Source of the DNA: Dermacentor variabilis | Taxonomy: Eukaryota > Arthropoda > Arachnida > Ixodida > Ixodidae | NCBI RefSeq assembly: GCF_050947875.1 | Contig: NW_027460291.1 | Location: 29,201,589 to 29,265,588 of the forward strand | DNA length: 64,000 nucleotides | Direction: 5' to 3' | Shown: one piece after another, positions 1 through 11,018 of the stretch | Layout of the letters: each line of letters starts with the position of its first letter | Position numbering within the stretch: position 1 is the first letter of the stretch | The notes under the pieces: model-generated | Seen by the model: only the letters and a program-made list of their open reading frames with translations | Databases searched by the model: none | What the model was told of the DNA's origin: nothing | Position numbers and translations under genes: made by a program

Positions 1-1
1 T

Positions 2-475
2 CGCAGCCCATGCCAACAGATCCATCTTCTGGCGGCACGCATCCCGCAGTCAATATCTGTCGAGTGGATCCCACTCGACCTTCTAAGCTTCCAAAGCCGT
101 GCGGATTCTGCGACCCGTCTAGCGACCTCTCCATCGTCACTGCTTCAACTCTTTCACCTAGATGATGCCACCCTCCTTTTAACAAGAAAGGAGCACCTCC
201 GGCGCAGCACACGTGCTCTCATACCTCCGTGTGCGGTAAACCTCCCCCGCGGTCTTACCCGTGCAGAGGAGGTTGCGCTTCGGAGGATCCGGGTAGGGGT
301 AGCCCTCACTCCTGCCATGACTAGGAAGTGGCCGCACTTTCGCCCGCTATATCCTCGTCCTGAGTGTCCACTCTGCAAGTCGCGAAATGTTGAAGCCGAC
401 ATCCACCACCTGCTGTTAGTTTGCCCTGCACTGAAACCGACGAGGCTCCGGCACCTCGCAGCAGCGGGACTCTAG
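2..475 (+). mobile_element. 3' end of an RNase H-bearing (I-type) LINE, C-terminal domain
   Basis: One frame is open from the window edge to a TAG at 473-475. It begins in the last part of an RNase H-like domain (VEWIPLDLLSF, then ADSATRLA, the region usually written WxPGHxG..N..AD.LA). It continues through a basic stretch (ALRRIRVGVALTPAMTRKW) to a zinc-knuckle-like end, CPLCKSRNVEADIHHLLLVC. This order is typical of the C-terminus of arthropod I-clade-like LINE polyproteins. The conserved glycines of the RNase H exit motif are changed, so this copy is decayed. The upstream part lies outside the window, and the exact 3' boundary (about 560-600) is not resolved. Confidence 0.75.
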
Positions 476-627
476 CCGCATAATCTGAGCCATTACACTG
501 CTTGGACGCAGGGACCGCATTATCGATCCCTCTTGGTCTTCATTAGGTCAGCAAATCTATTTTCATTCATTTAATCATCCTTATTCACCCCCATCCCATA
601 CCCTTGTATGCCCTGAGGCATTTATAC

Positions 628-1290
628 TCGCATTAAAAAAAAAGTCGTAAACGGTCTCCTTGCTGAATGTCGCCTCGTTCACCGCACCACCACCGCCTAC
701 GATCCTCAAACTAATGGTTTGACGGAAAGATTCAACCGAAGTCTCGGCGACATGCTCTACAAATATTTCGCCTCTGATCACGCTGATTGGGACCTTATTT
801 TCCCGTTCATGACGTACGCCTACAATACTGCACCACAGGCGACCACAAGTTTCGCCTTATTCTTCATCTTGTATGGGCGCTAACATTCGACCACACTCGA
901 CACCATCCTTCCGTACTGACCCGACTCATCCGAATGCACGCCCATCTCGGAAGCTGCCCGCCGCACCGAGGAATGCAGTCTGCTTGCCCGTTCCGCCACA
1001 ATCGTCGACTAAAGGCCACAAAAATTTCGACGTGACGATCACCATCCGCCTTGTAACTTTCTTCCAGACTTCCTTTTGTGGCTTTGGGTCCTAGCTGTTC
1101 CTGCTAGCATGTTTTCCAAGTTCGCCGCCAAATATCAAAGACTCTACCGTGTTGTAGCGCAGACATCGCCTGTGTATATATCGTCGAGGCTGCAACGCCA
1201 TCTAGCGACTAACACTGCTGTGGTCGCGAAACCTTCCAAATACAGCGCCTTAATCCGTATTACGACCCACTCATACTATGATCATCATGA
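628..1290 (+). mobile_element. Ty3/gypsy retrotransposon integrase fragment (degenerate)
   Basis: The plus strand encodes the C-terminal half of a retroviral-type integrase. The segment AYDPQTNGLTERFNRSL contains the glutamate of the D,D-35-E triad. DLIFPFMTYAYNTAPQATTS and FFILYGR follow, as is usual for the end of the catalytic core of Ty3/gypsy pol. Downstream a shifted frame gives WLWVLAVPASMFSKFAAKYQRLYRVVAQTSPV, the GPY/F-like module. Stops and frame changes at about 885, 905 and 1000-1100 show it is dead. Protease, reverse transcriptase and RNase H are absent. The following bases to about 1500 may be the start of a 3' LTR, but with no partner LTR in view that is inference. Confidence 0.8.
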
Positions 1291-1499
1291 GTCACTAGGA
1301 TGGCTCCTTTTTCAATGGAGGGTCATTGTCGTGAAGAGGAATGCTACGCGCTGCAGCCACATCACCAGTCGTCCGGGAGGCGCGAGCTCGAGATTGCCTG
1401 GGCTGCTCTCGTTGAGACGCTGCCAACGTGGCCTGCTGCTCTTTTGTCCTGTCCTTGGTTCCCATTAGAGCACTCCTTTTACGTGTAGGCATTACAAAC

Positions 1500-3216
1500 A
1501 CTGAACTACAGGCAGCCATGTCGCGGTCACTTGCTGACGGAGCTGTAAGAGCGCTCAGCTTAAGCCCTGCAACGTTCTGTCACAGGGAAACATCCCTGAT
1601 CACCGTAAAAACCCATCGCCTACCCAACGAACATGTTGATACGGGGGTAAAAAGTGCTGCCTAGTACGGTAACCCCGATTCCGTGCGAAAAATCACTCCC
1701 CGTCAGAATTCCTCGCTGCCAGTGCCTTCTTGGCACATTTTATACAAGACCACGCCACATCGCCACCATAGTGCGTCGGAGTAGCCCTAACTTGAGCAAC
1801 CTGTCGGGCTGAGACTTCGTGATGAAATTTTGGCCATTGCAAGATCCCAAACTGCAAAGCACGAAGCTTGTGCCATGTAAGCTTGCCATTGCGACAATCC
1901 TGACGGCTAGTGCGGCAACGTTGGATTGAAGTGGTAGTGCGCATCGCGTCTCTGAATGGTGGCATACCTTACCAGCGCACTACACCCCAAGAAGACTTGA
2001 GTGCGAACCTCTCGTCAGTAACTTACTGGATCCCCAAGCCGATGCTCCGATTCTATACTTCGTGAAGGCTATATAGTATCACGCCAACATTGCGCGTGTA
2101 ATAGTGTCTGCCAATATGGTTTTGTTTTTATATCGAAGTGGGCTGCTTAATGCATAGAAAAAAAAATCAATGAATGGTTACAACTACTCATCGTGCAGAA
2201 AGTACAATAAGCCTTTCCAATAACCATCACACTAAATCAATTTCTTGAAGTCAGCACGCCGGTCGCTACAGAGGTCAGACGACTTAGAAAGGTCTCTCAA
2301 ATGTGTCATACGACATATCCAGTGTGGACGCTCAGCCAGCATTGGTAGTACATGCATGGATTTCTTTCTAAACTTCATCCTTCACTCTGCCAGTGCCCTC
2401 GCGGCTCCTTATACCTTATACCAGCTTTAGAGCAAGACCTGTTTTTGTACCACGGTCTCTGGTTTTTGCGCCAGCCTGTCATCACACTTCACTCCCACAA
2501 CTAAACCCTCGCGTCCTCCTTTGTGCCTAGTTCAACGCGAAGTGAACCTCACCATAAAGAAACCAGAAAAAATCTGAACTGTCTTTACTTGCTCTTATGT
2601 ACCTATCTGTGCTCCTTTTGCTCAAGATACATTGACCATGTCCAGATTTAAACTACTGGCTCAGCCGCTCTCGATAGCATTCATGCCATAGAAATATATT
2701 GTTGCGTGTTTTCAAAACCTTTGTGGCAAATATTGCCTTATTATGCGGCAGCTGCGAAGAAAAATGGCGGTCGTCTGACGTCTAGGCTCACGAGCTCTGC
2801 TGACAACTACGACACCACAGCACCGGGCTGGGGTGCGTTCACGCTTGTATTTGCAAAGAATGTAGCCGTCGGATTGAGGGTTATTTACATGTGTGGTGTT
2901 CACCCGAATAAAGGAAATAATGAGTGAAGTCTTCCGACGAGCGGGATTAAACCAACTAATTAAAATTTTCAAACTAATCAACGAGTGTGCACGGGGCCAC
3001 ACCCAAAGCACTCAGTGGGAAGCAGCCGAGCAAAAAGGCTCTCTCCTTTCCGACACAAAAAGCGGTCTACAGTGTCGTAGGCACGGACGGTCGATCGAAC
3101 TAAAGAGCCTTTGTGTCGCAGCCTTGCCGCACTTAGCCGAACAATTAGCGCTCGTAAACAACACGTGCGGCTCAAGTGCACGAGCATGCATGCGGAAACG
3201 CGAGCAGCAGGCACAC
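1500..3216. other. No gene recognised
   Basis: Nothing in this stretch could be assigned. Its open frames are short, lack recognisable motifs and lie on both strands. It is downstream of the Awh homeodomain exon on the gene's strand, so a C-terminal Awh exon could in principle sit here. I looked for the conserved tail that follows the homeodomain in Awh-type proteins and did not see it. The region also has no clear repeat termini. Confidence 0.4.
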
Positions 3217-3486
3217 CTTTCTTGGCCTGGTTGTTGAAATACTTCTTCTGGCGGGCACGCGAATTCTGGAACCAGACCTGGGTGACACGCTTGCTGAGGC
3301 CCGTGATCTGGGCGATGCGCTCCAGGTCCTGTCCGTCCGGGTTCGAGTCCAGGTTGAAGTTGGCCTGCAGCACCTGCAGCTGCTCCTCGGTAAAGGTGGT
3401 CCGCACGCGCTTCGTCTTGGCCTTGGAGCCGCCGCCTCCCCCGCCGCCGCCCGAGCTTCCCGAGCCGCACTCCTGCTCGCTGTTCT
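3217..3486 (-). CDS. Awh: Awh (LIM-homeodomain, Lhx6/8 class): homeodomain exon
   Basis: This exon (270 bases, 89 full codons plus split codons) encodes a linker, a poly-glycine run and a complete homeodomain. The linker begins [11 protein letters not shown]. The homeodomain runs from [18 protein letters not shown] to helix 3, [15 protein letters not shown], followed by YFNNQAKK. The combination of [26 protein letters not shown] and [15 protein letters not shown] is that of Arrowhead/Lhx6/Lhx8, not of Lmx, Isl or Ap. The protein is a nuclear DNA-binding regulator; in Drosophila Awh acts in imaginal cell specification and in vertebrates Lhx6/8 act in neuron subtype choice (family knowledge). 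On the minus strand the acceptor is TCGCAG ending at 3487, and the donor is GTGTGC starting at 3216, phase 1. The upstream exon supplies one base (G) to complete a GAG codon. The C-terminal exon was not found. Confidence 0.95.
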
Positions 3487-3542
3487 CTGCGACGCAACAA
3501 CACAGGTGACGCTGCGCGCCTCTCGCGCGTTCTGTAAATCGA

Positions 3543-3997
3543 GGTTCTGTAAATGGCATCCATTAGATCATTCAAAGCGGACAAATCCATTGTGTCATTT
3601 TATATATTACGTGAATTTGTTACGTTGCTTACAAGGCTTGCGCAAAAGCTGTATGTCTGTATTGCTGAATTTCTTTTAGATTCATGTGTAACATAGCAAT
3701 TTTGTCCGCTTTAGATGTACTATTAGATGCAATTCACAGAATTATGATATAATTTTTGTTGCTGAGTTACAGAGTTGTAAACTTGATAGTTTCGTTTTCT
3801 GAAGATTTTCTATTTTTGGCAATCTTTAATAAAAAATTCACGGCCTAAACCAAAAATTCGAAACCAGCAGTCACCAGACTTTAAGCTTTTCTTTTAAATA
3901 CAACAAACCTCGTCAAATTTGGCGCGGTGGTTTCCGAGAAAAGCGAATTCTTCTTTTACATGTATTTAGATAGGAGGTCCCGAGCTAAACCTTCGTC
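3543..3997 (-). mobile_element. Truncated copy of a TTAA-flanked long-TIR MITE (same family as 30963-31684)
   Basis: The sequence matches the reverse complement of the left and middle part of the element at 30963-31684. Shared stretches include the internal AAAGCGGACAAAT and GATGTACTATTAGATGCA, and the terminal block around TTACATGTATTTAGATAGGA. The intact end abuts TTAA at 3998-4001. The other end is lost at about 3543, only 57 bases from the start of the Awh homeodomain exon. It has no coding capacity. It lies just outside the expected branch-point zone of that exon. Confidence 0.8.
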
Positions 3998-4001
3998 TTA
4001 A

Positions 4002-5616
4002 ATCGCTTCTCAGTCGATCAGCATGGCCGTAAAAAAAAGTGTGGCTCTCTAACGGTGATCTCGCGATGCATTCCGCTCTCACACGCATAATGGCGATTAG
4101 TGTTGGACATATGGCGATTTTTTCGCTAAATCTAGCTGATTGAGGGCTCGGAATTAAAGTTACAGGGCTTAAGGGAAAGAGAGAATATATTAGAGGAAAA
4201 ACATTGGAGCCGGCCAGAGCTGCATCGTAGGCTACTGTGCACAAGGCATCAATAGAGAATGATGAAAGATGGGCTGAGGAAGAATTGATGACGTATACAG
4301 AATAACCACAGTGGTTTCCTTAAAGCCTCGAGCCCAGTCCAGTGCTGCGCACTAACACATAGCTGCTCTTCCTGCCGCCACTTAAACAACACAGGTCCCA
4401 TAGTGGCGAGTCCCGGAATAATTTTGATCACCGGGGGTTCTTCAGCGTGCACAGAAACGTATTTGCGTTGCTCCCTTCACACTCTGTATGTGCTATGCTG
4501 TGGTACGTCTTCTTCGTCTTTTTACCTCTTGCATTTTAATTTTTTTCGAGCGGGTGAGCGTGGTGCCTCTTTCAGAAGACAGTTGCTAGCCTGCCACTCT
4601 TTCAGTGCACCTACATATGGCGTTGATATTTCTTTGCGTGAATAATAATCGGTTTGCGGCCGCCACTAATGGCACGGGATGCAAAAACGTTCGAAGACCG
4701 TGCGTTGGGTGCACTTCCCGGACCGCGACCTCGTGCTGAGCACCGCGTCTCAAGCTTGTATAGCGACGAACTGGCGCTTTCACCAGATAGCCGGTGCTCT
4801 TAGAGTGCGTGTGCACAAGTTATGCGTCATTTTAAATAAAACCATGAGTTGAAAATAGCGCTTTCCTGTGCCAAGTTGCCTCGTCCTTGTCTTCCATAGC
4901 GCTTGAACGGTCTACAAGGTTTGTTAGACCTTGTGTTTGTCGCAATAACCAAATATTTAGCGGATTCCAAGAGCGGTTTGATGTTTCTTCAGGAGAATCC
5001 TAGCAAGTAAAAAAATTTATAACCCTGACTTTCCAGACCCGTCTCTGGCGTCATCAAAGTCGGTATACAAACTCGTTTTCGCCATCAGTGTAAGCATATG
5101 TGACGTTGTCGAATTTTGCTCGCCTAAGACGCATTTCCCATCGCATTCTCAATTGAATGGTTGTTGATCTATTTTAAATTGCGCGTGTGCTACTGTTGAT
5201 CTTATTTCTCGTTGAAATTTTTGTTGGCGGATTGTTGGTGGATTTGCAAATTTTGCAGTGGATTCTAGTGGATTTCGACTGTCGTTTAGCAGAAGCTTCG
5301 CGAGAAGAAATGCCATCACTGCTGCGAACGGCCGGATGATAGCCTCTTTCTTCAGAGGTACGGTCAGGACAGTGCCGCTTCTCAGCTCGGTTATGCTCGT
5401 GGATTTGGTTTCCAGCCGGTCGTATTTCGATGGGGGCGGTGTGCGATACTACCGCTGTGCCCAGCACCGGGTGTCCGTTAAGAGAACCCTGTTGGCGGAA
5501 GTTAGCAACGAGACCTCTACTACAGCGTAGCACGGGTACAGTTTTAGAATGTTAAGGTTTGTCCGTATACCTATGGAGGCGACGAGTCGCTCGATTTTAT
5601 ACGCGCGTATACCCAC
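4002..5616. other. Remainder of the Awh LIM2-homeodomain intron; no gene
   Basis: This intronic stretch sits between the MITE and the LIM2 exon. Open frames are short and unlike known proteins. No terminal repeats, RNA gene or long palindrome was recognised. Confidence 0.5.
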
Positions 5617-5834
5617 CGTCGTTGGAGCCGGAGGCCCCGTCGAGCAGCTCGAAGTAGTGGCTCTTGCACAGCACCCGTCCGTCATGCAGCGCGAACTCCT
5701 CGCCGGTGGACAGTTGCCGCTTGCAGGCGTCACAGGCGAAGCAGGCCAAGTGGTAGACCTGCTCGCGCGCCCGGCGGACCCAGTCCGAGGCGCCGATGGC
5801 CCGGCTGCACTTGGCGCACTTGGCCGCGAACTGG
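5617..5834 (-). CDS. Awh: Awh (LIM-homeodomain): LIM2 exon
   Basis: The exon has 218 bases: one base completing an Arg codon, 72 codons, and one base of the next codon. It encodes [19 protein letters not shown], then [18 protein letters not shown], then [19 protein letters not shown] and [10 protein letters not shown], ending SGSND. The LIM zinc ligands are all visible: [14 protein letters not shown] and the final CKSH. The ASDWVRRAR and [11 protein letters not shown] strings are diagnostic of the Awh/Lhx6/8 class. LIM domains bind cofactors such as LDB/Chip (family knowledge). On the minus strand the acceptor is CTCGCGCAG, ending at 5835. The donor GTGGGT starts at 5616. Phases match LIM1 upstream (2) and the homeodomain exon downstream (1), which supports these boundaries over the longer open frame around them. 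Confidence 0.95.
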
Positions 5835-7016
5835 CTGCGCGAGGAAACGACAAGGGAGGCACGCCTTGAGAAGGGAGGCGCGCGAAGGGAGGCGCGCGTG
5901 CAGCAAGCGGACTCGGGCATGGCGGCCCCCCGAGTCTTCAAGCGTCAGCCTCTTTCGCGTTGATCCAGTTCGCGAATCCCACTGGTCCGAAGGAGTGCAA
6001 GGCGAAATGTGCTGATGGCGGTGAAAGGAATAAAGGAGACGAGGCGAAGGGGTTGCAAAGGACGAAAGCGGTACACTAATGGATTCCACGAGGGAGTGGC
6101 GGACAAGACCACTTACGCGTTGACCGGCTCTGTTCTCTACATAAATGTCTACCTAAATACCTAAATGTCCTCACTGCATCAAATACACGCCTTGAAGTGC
6201 ATCATTCATTTACGAAAGGAGCTTTCTTTGTCTTCCTCCTGGTATTTCCTCCCATCCGTTCGGTCACCGTCTTACCTGCTAAAGAGGGCTGAATCCGGAC
6301 ACAGTGTGTGACACTAGTAAACTGGGCATATTCGGCAGATGGTGCAATAAAAGCTGGGGCGATATCATGTGAAAGAATAAGAAGAGATTTGCTGATGGGA
6401 TTGTGAAGTGAGAGGATAAATATGGGCGGGGGAGGGAGTTGGCGGGGCAAGAGGGGGGAGTTGCGTGCTAAAGACACAACCCAACACACATCAAGGATAT
6501 TCCAAAGAAGCGAACGCTGCCTTTGACAATCGCTTCCACTGATTTTGTTTCAACTGGTTTCATTTTTTTTCCGGTTTCGTCATGCACGACGTGCCTACTG
6601 TATAGTGGTACAGTGCCTGTTCCATTTGTTGAGCCATTCAGAGAGTTTTTTTTTATTGATGGAAAGTACATCACTTATGGGATTTTATGGCGCAAGGACT
6701 AAATATTAAATATGGACAGAGCGCGCTAAGTAATGGCCATCAGTGGTCAGTGAAAAGCATTACTAATGGTAGGTGTAACATGGTTGTCGCCTAAGTAACA
6801 CTGGCTGTAAAATATGTAAAATATACATGCAGTAAAAGTATGACAATGAGACGAGCATGCAAGATACGACACAGAGTGATTATAGGATGAAGCGGACTTA
6901 AAAGCGAGAATGCTGCTAATTTGCGGGTAGCACTATTGCCTAACCAGGGCCCTTGAACGCAATGGCCTGGAGGCACGTGCAATGCCAGACGTAACTATCG
7001 CAGCAACACCCTCTGA
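5835..7016. other. Start of the 40.9 kb Awh intron; no gene
   Basis: This stretch lies directly upstream (minus sense) of the LIM2 acceptor. No coding motif, repeat terminus or RNA gene could be supported. The in-frame extension of the LIM2 reading frame to 5941, which contains a methionine, is intron read-through. Confidence 0.5.
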
Positions 7017-7760
7017 TCAGAGGCTGTGCCACGTATTTCTTGGACTAATAATGTTCAGTGCACTAAGATCGTTTAAAACTGACTTCGTGTCAAATAACAG
7101 ATCTGTTCCAAGAAACATTGCTAGGTGTAGTTGGACATGCTGCCGGTATGCTAAGTCCTCTCAGCTAGCGCTTCCCAACACTCCACAAGGTCGTGAAGAA
7201 GCCTTCGAGCCCGTCTACCACCACGTGGTTCATTTGCATGAGTACGGTACGAGCGCCCTATTCTAAGCCGACAGAGCAGGACGTCAGTTTCTCGTGGTAT
7301 TGTTATCGGTGGCCAAGTGCCTAGCTGTGGCTTGATTAGGTGGAGTTTATTAGAGGTTTCGGCATCCCACAAGCATTGCCAGTAGCCTCTTCAGTGTTTT
7401 CTTAACGAAAGGCTTCAAATCTTTGGCAGGGACAGCTGTCAAAAAGTTAAAATTTCTTGTTGCTATGGACGTGGCGATTTCATCGGCAAGCACATTAGCC
7501 TCGACGTCTCTGTGCCCAGGCACCCTGCAAATTAGGGCACGTTGCTTAGACACATACTCAGTGCTTAAGACCCAGTAAAGGTTGCTAATTACAGGATTGC
7601 AGCGACGCCTAAAATGTCTGTATAGATTATTGTCTTCTGTAGCATAACGTTGCTGATGTACTTTACAGCTGAGAACAATGCACAGGCCTCAGCCGCAAAA
7701 ATATTTGTCACCGGTTAAAGCGACACCCTTTCGCTGACATATTTGCAGTGTTTTGTGCCC
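7017..7760 (-). mobile_element. LINE 3' fragment: RNase H and C-terminal domain relic
   Basis: Minus-strand frames show an RNase H relic in order. IFAAEACALFSAVKYISN and KTIIYTD lie at about 7620-7720. CRVPGHRDVEANVLADEIAT lies at 7440-7553, with PGH and the Asp-bearing exit motif conserved. Then comes a C-terminal region with WDAETSNKLHLIKPQLGTW and TDVLLCRLRIG. The frame FLGTDLLFDTKSVLNDL ends at a stop near 7017. Several frameshifts separate these blocks, and endonuclease and reverse transcriptase are absent. Confidence 0.75.
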
Positions 7761-8268
7761 ACATGGCTTCGGCGAGAATTTCCATGGCGCGAGCTTTTTC
7801 CTTGTTCAAAACACGAGTGTCAGGTCCCGGGTGATGCCTGTGGACATATTCAACAGGCGCGTGGCCGACCGCGGCAGCGGAGGTCCGAGGCCGACACGGC
7901 TGTCAGCTAAAGAGTCTCCCGTTTCTCAGTGCTGGTTGCTTTATATGTGCTTTCACTGAGTTCATTGTCCATCTGTTCGCAGGTAAATGAGTTCTTTTGA
8001 GCTCTATTGACAGTAAAATTTATCAGACTCGTGCATTAATGCGTCAACAGCTCAGGTAACGTAGTTTGCCAACCGCAGCTTTTTTGTACGAAACTACTTG
8101 GGTATCTAAAGGCGCTCAGTGTTAAATCACGCCGAGGACGTCGCTTGCATTGGCAGCCCTCGCGCATCTCTTTCACTGCTTTTGTAGCTTACTCCTGCAG
8201 TTGAGCACGCAACCTCGTTGCGATCACAACAAATTGGCTCGACGACCACTTCAATGACACTCGAATCT
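7761..8268. other. No gene recognised
   Basis: Short unassigned stretch between two LINE relics. It provides the pre-insertion target of the RTE element, since the duplicated target at its right edge (8269-8278) is repeated at 11009-11018. Confidence 0.4.
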
Positions 8269-8278
8269 ACAAAGACTT

Positions 8279-11008
8279 CATCATCATCATCATCATCAGC
8301 CTGGTTACGCCCACTGCAGGGCAAAGGCCTCTCCCATACTTCTCCAACAACCCCGGTCATGTACTAATTGTGGCCATGCCGTCCCTGCAAACTTCTTAAT
8401 CTCATCCGCCCACCTAACTTTCTGCCGCCCCCTGCTACGCTTCCCTTCCCTTGGGATCCAGTCCGTAACCCTTAATGACCATCGGTTATCTTCCCTCCTC
8501 ATTACATGTCCTGCCCATGCCCATTTCTTTTTCTTGATTTCAACTAAGATGTCATTAACTCGCATTTGTTCCCTCACCCAATCTGCTCTTTTCTTATCCC
8601 TTAACGTTACACCTATCATTCTTCTTTCCATAGCTCGTTGTGTCGTCCTCAATTTGAGTAGAACCCTTTTAGTAAGCCTCCAGGTTTCTGCCCCGTAGGT
8701 GAGTACTGGTAAGACACAGCTATTATATACTTTTCTCCTGAGGGATAATGGCAACCTGCTGTTCATGATTTGGGAATGCCTGCCAAACGCACCCCAGCCC
8801 ATTCTTATTCTTCTGATTATTTCCGTCTCATGATCCGGATCCGCCGTCACTACCTGCCCTAAGTAGATGTATTCCCTTACGACTTCCAGTGCCTCGCTGC
8901 CTATTGTAAATTGCTGTTCTCTCCCGAGACTGTTGAGCATTACTGTAGTTTTCTGCAGATTAATTTTTAGACCCAATCTTCTGCTTTGCCTCTCCAGGTC
9001 AGTGAGCATGCATTGCAATTGGTCCCCTGAGTTACTAAGCAAGGCAATATCATCAGCGTCTCAGTGGCTATGGTGTTGGGCTGCTGATCACGAGGTCGCG
9101 GGATCGAATCCCGGCCACGGCGGCCGCATTTCGATGGGGGCGAAATGCGAAAACACCCGTGTGCTTAGATTTAGGTGCACGTTAAAGAACCCCAGGTGGT
9201 CGAAATTTCCGGAGTCCTCCACTACGGCGTGCCTCATAATCAGAAAGTGGTTTTGGCACGTAAAACCCCAAATATTATTATTATTAATATCATCAGCGAA
9301 TCGCAAGTTACTAAGGTATTCTCCATTAACTTTTATCCCCAATTCTTCCCAATCCAGGTTTCTGAATACCTCCTGTAAACACGCTGTGAATAGCATTGGA
9401 GATATCGTATCTCCCTGCCTGACGCCTTTCTTTATTGGAATTTTGTTGCTTGCTTTATGGAGGACTACGGTGGCTGTGGAGCCGCTATAGATATCTTCCA
9501 GTATTTTTACATATGGCTTATCTACACCCTGATTCCGTAATGCCTCCATGACTGCTGAGGTTTCGACTGAATCAAACGCTTTCTCGTAATCAATGAAAGC
9601 TATATATAAGGGTTGGTTATATTCTGCACATTTCCCTATCACTTGATTGATAGTGTGAATATGGTCTATTGTTGAGTAGCCTTTACGGAATCCTGCCTGG
9701 TCCTTTGGTTGACAGAAGTCTAAGGTGCTCCTGATTCTATTTGCAATTACCTTAGTAAATACTTTGTAGGCAACGGACAGTAAGCTGATCGGTCTATAAT
9801 TTTTCAAGTCTTTGGCGTGCCCTTTCTTATGGATTAGGATTATGTTAGCGTTCTTCCAAGATTCCGGTACGCTCGAGGTCATGAGGCATTGCGTACACAG
9901 GGTGGCCAGTTTCTCTAGAACAATCTGTCCACCATCCTTCAACAAATCTGCTGTTACCTGATCCTCTCCAGCTGCCTTTCCCCTTTGCATATCTCCTAAG
10001 GCTTTCTTCACTTCTTCCGGCGTTACCTTCGGGATTTCGAATTCCTCTAGACTATTTTCTCTTCCATTATCGTCGTGGATGCCACTGGTACTGTATAAAT
10101 CTCTATAGAACTCCTCAGCCACTTGAACTATCTCATCCATATTAGTAATGATATTGCCGGCTTTGTCTCTTAGCGCATACATCTCATTCTTGCCAATTCC
10201 TAGTTTCTTCTTCACTGTTTTTAGGCTTCCTCCGTTCCTGAGAGCATGTTCAATTCTATCCATATTATACTTCCTTATGTCAGCTGTCTTACGCTTGTTG
10301 ATTAACTTCGAAAGTTCTGCAAGTTCTATTCTAGCTGTAGGGTTAGATGCTTTCATACATTGGCGTTTCTTGATCAGATCTTTCGTCTCCTGCGATAGTT
10401 TGCTGGTATCCTGCCTAACGGAGTTACCACCGACTTCCATTGCACACTCCTTAATGATGCCCACAAGATTGTGGTTTATTGCTTCAACACTAAGGTCCTC
10501 TTCCTGAGTTAAAGCTGAATACCTGTTCTGTAGCTTGATCTGGAATTCCTCTATTTTCCCTCTTACCGCTAACTCATTGATCGGCTTCTTATGTACCAGT
10601 TTCTTCCGTTCCCTCCTCAGGTCTAGGCTAATTCGAGTTCTTACCATCCTGTGGTCACTGCAGCGCACCTTGCCGAGCACGTCCACATCTTGTATGATGC
10701 CAGGGTTAGCGCAGAGTATGAAGTCTATTTCATTTCTAGTCTAGCCGTTCGGGCTCCTCCACGTCCACTTTCGGCTATCCCGCTTGCGGAAGAGGGTATT
10801 CATTATCCTCATATTATTCTGTTCCGCAAACTCTACTAATAACTCTCCCCTGCTATTCCTAGTGCATATGCCATATTCACCCACTGCCTTGTCTCCAGCC
10901 TGCTTCTTGCCTACCTTGGCATTAAAGTCGCCCATTAGTATAGTGTATTTAATTTTCACTCTGCCCATCGCCGATTCCACGTCTTCATAGAAGCTTTCGA
11001 CTTCCTGG
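8279..11008 (-). mobile_element. RTE-type LINE copy 1, 5'-truncated, with SINE insertion
   Basis: On the minus strand a truncated endonuclease (MGDFNAKVG; RKWTWRSPNG; CSDHRMVRTRI) leads into reverse transcriptase ([56 protein letters not shown]). The C-terminal domain follows (LTYGAETWRLTKR; WAWAGHVMRREDNRW). The element ends in a short TGA-rich tandem (CATCATCAT on plus, 8279-8296), as RTE elements do. A TAG at 10741-10743 breaks the endonuclease, and a SINE at 9059-9285 splits the FADD box. The 10-base ACAAAGACTT at 8269-8278 and 11009-11018 is a direct target-site duplication, which fixes both ends. The start of the endonuclease is missing, so this is a dead 5' truncation. Confidence 0.93.
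9059..9285 (+). mobile_element. tRNA-derived SINE (Ruka-like) inside RTE copy 1
   Basis: The head is tRNA-like, with a B box in GGTCGCGGGATCGAATCCCG. A conserved body follows (GGCGAAATGCGAAAACACCC, GGTGCACGTTAAAGAACCCC, CCTCATAATCAGAAAGTGG), then an ATT-rich tail (ATTATTATT). It is flanked by a 13-base exact duplication, AATATCATCAGCG, at 9046-9058 and 9286-9298. The paralogous RTE copy at 27839-29201 has the uninterrupted site. Related copies lie at 34688, 35921, 48579 and 54473. Similarity to the tick Ruka SINE is from memory. Confidence 0.92.
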
Positions 11009-11018
11009 ACAAAGACTT

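Noticed and set aside
2978..3216. Extension of the homeodomain reading frame past the donor at 3216
   Set aside because: A good phase-1 donor follows the AKKG codons, and the downstream residues do not resemble any Awh tail.
5449..6089. Alternative frames over the LIM2 exon on both strands
   Set aside because: Shadows of the LIM2 coding sequence and adjacent intron.
8867..10744. Plus-strand open frames across RTE copy 1
   Set aside because: Antisense shadows of the RTE reverse transcriptase.
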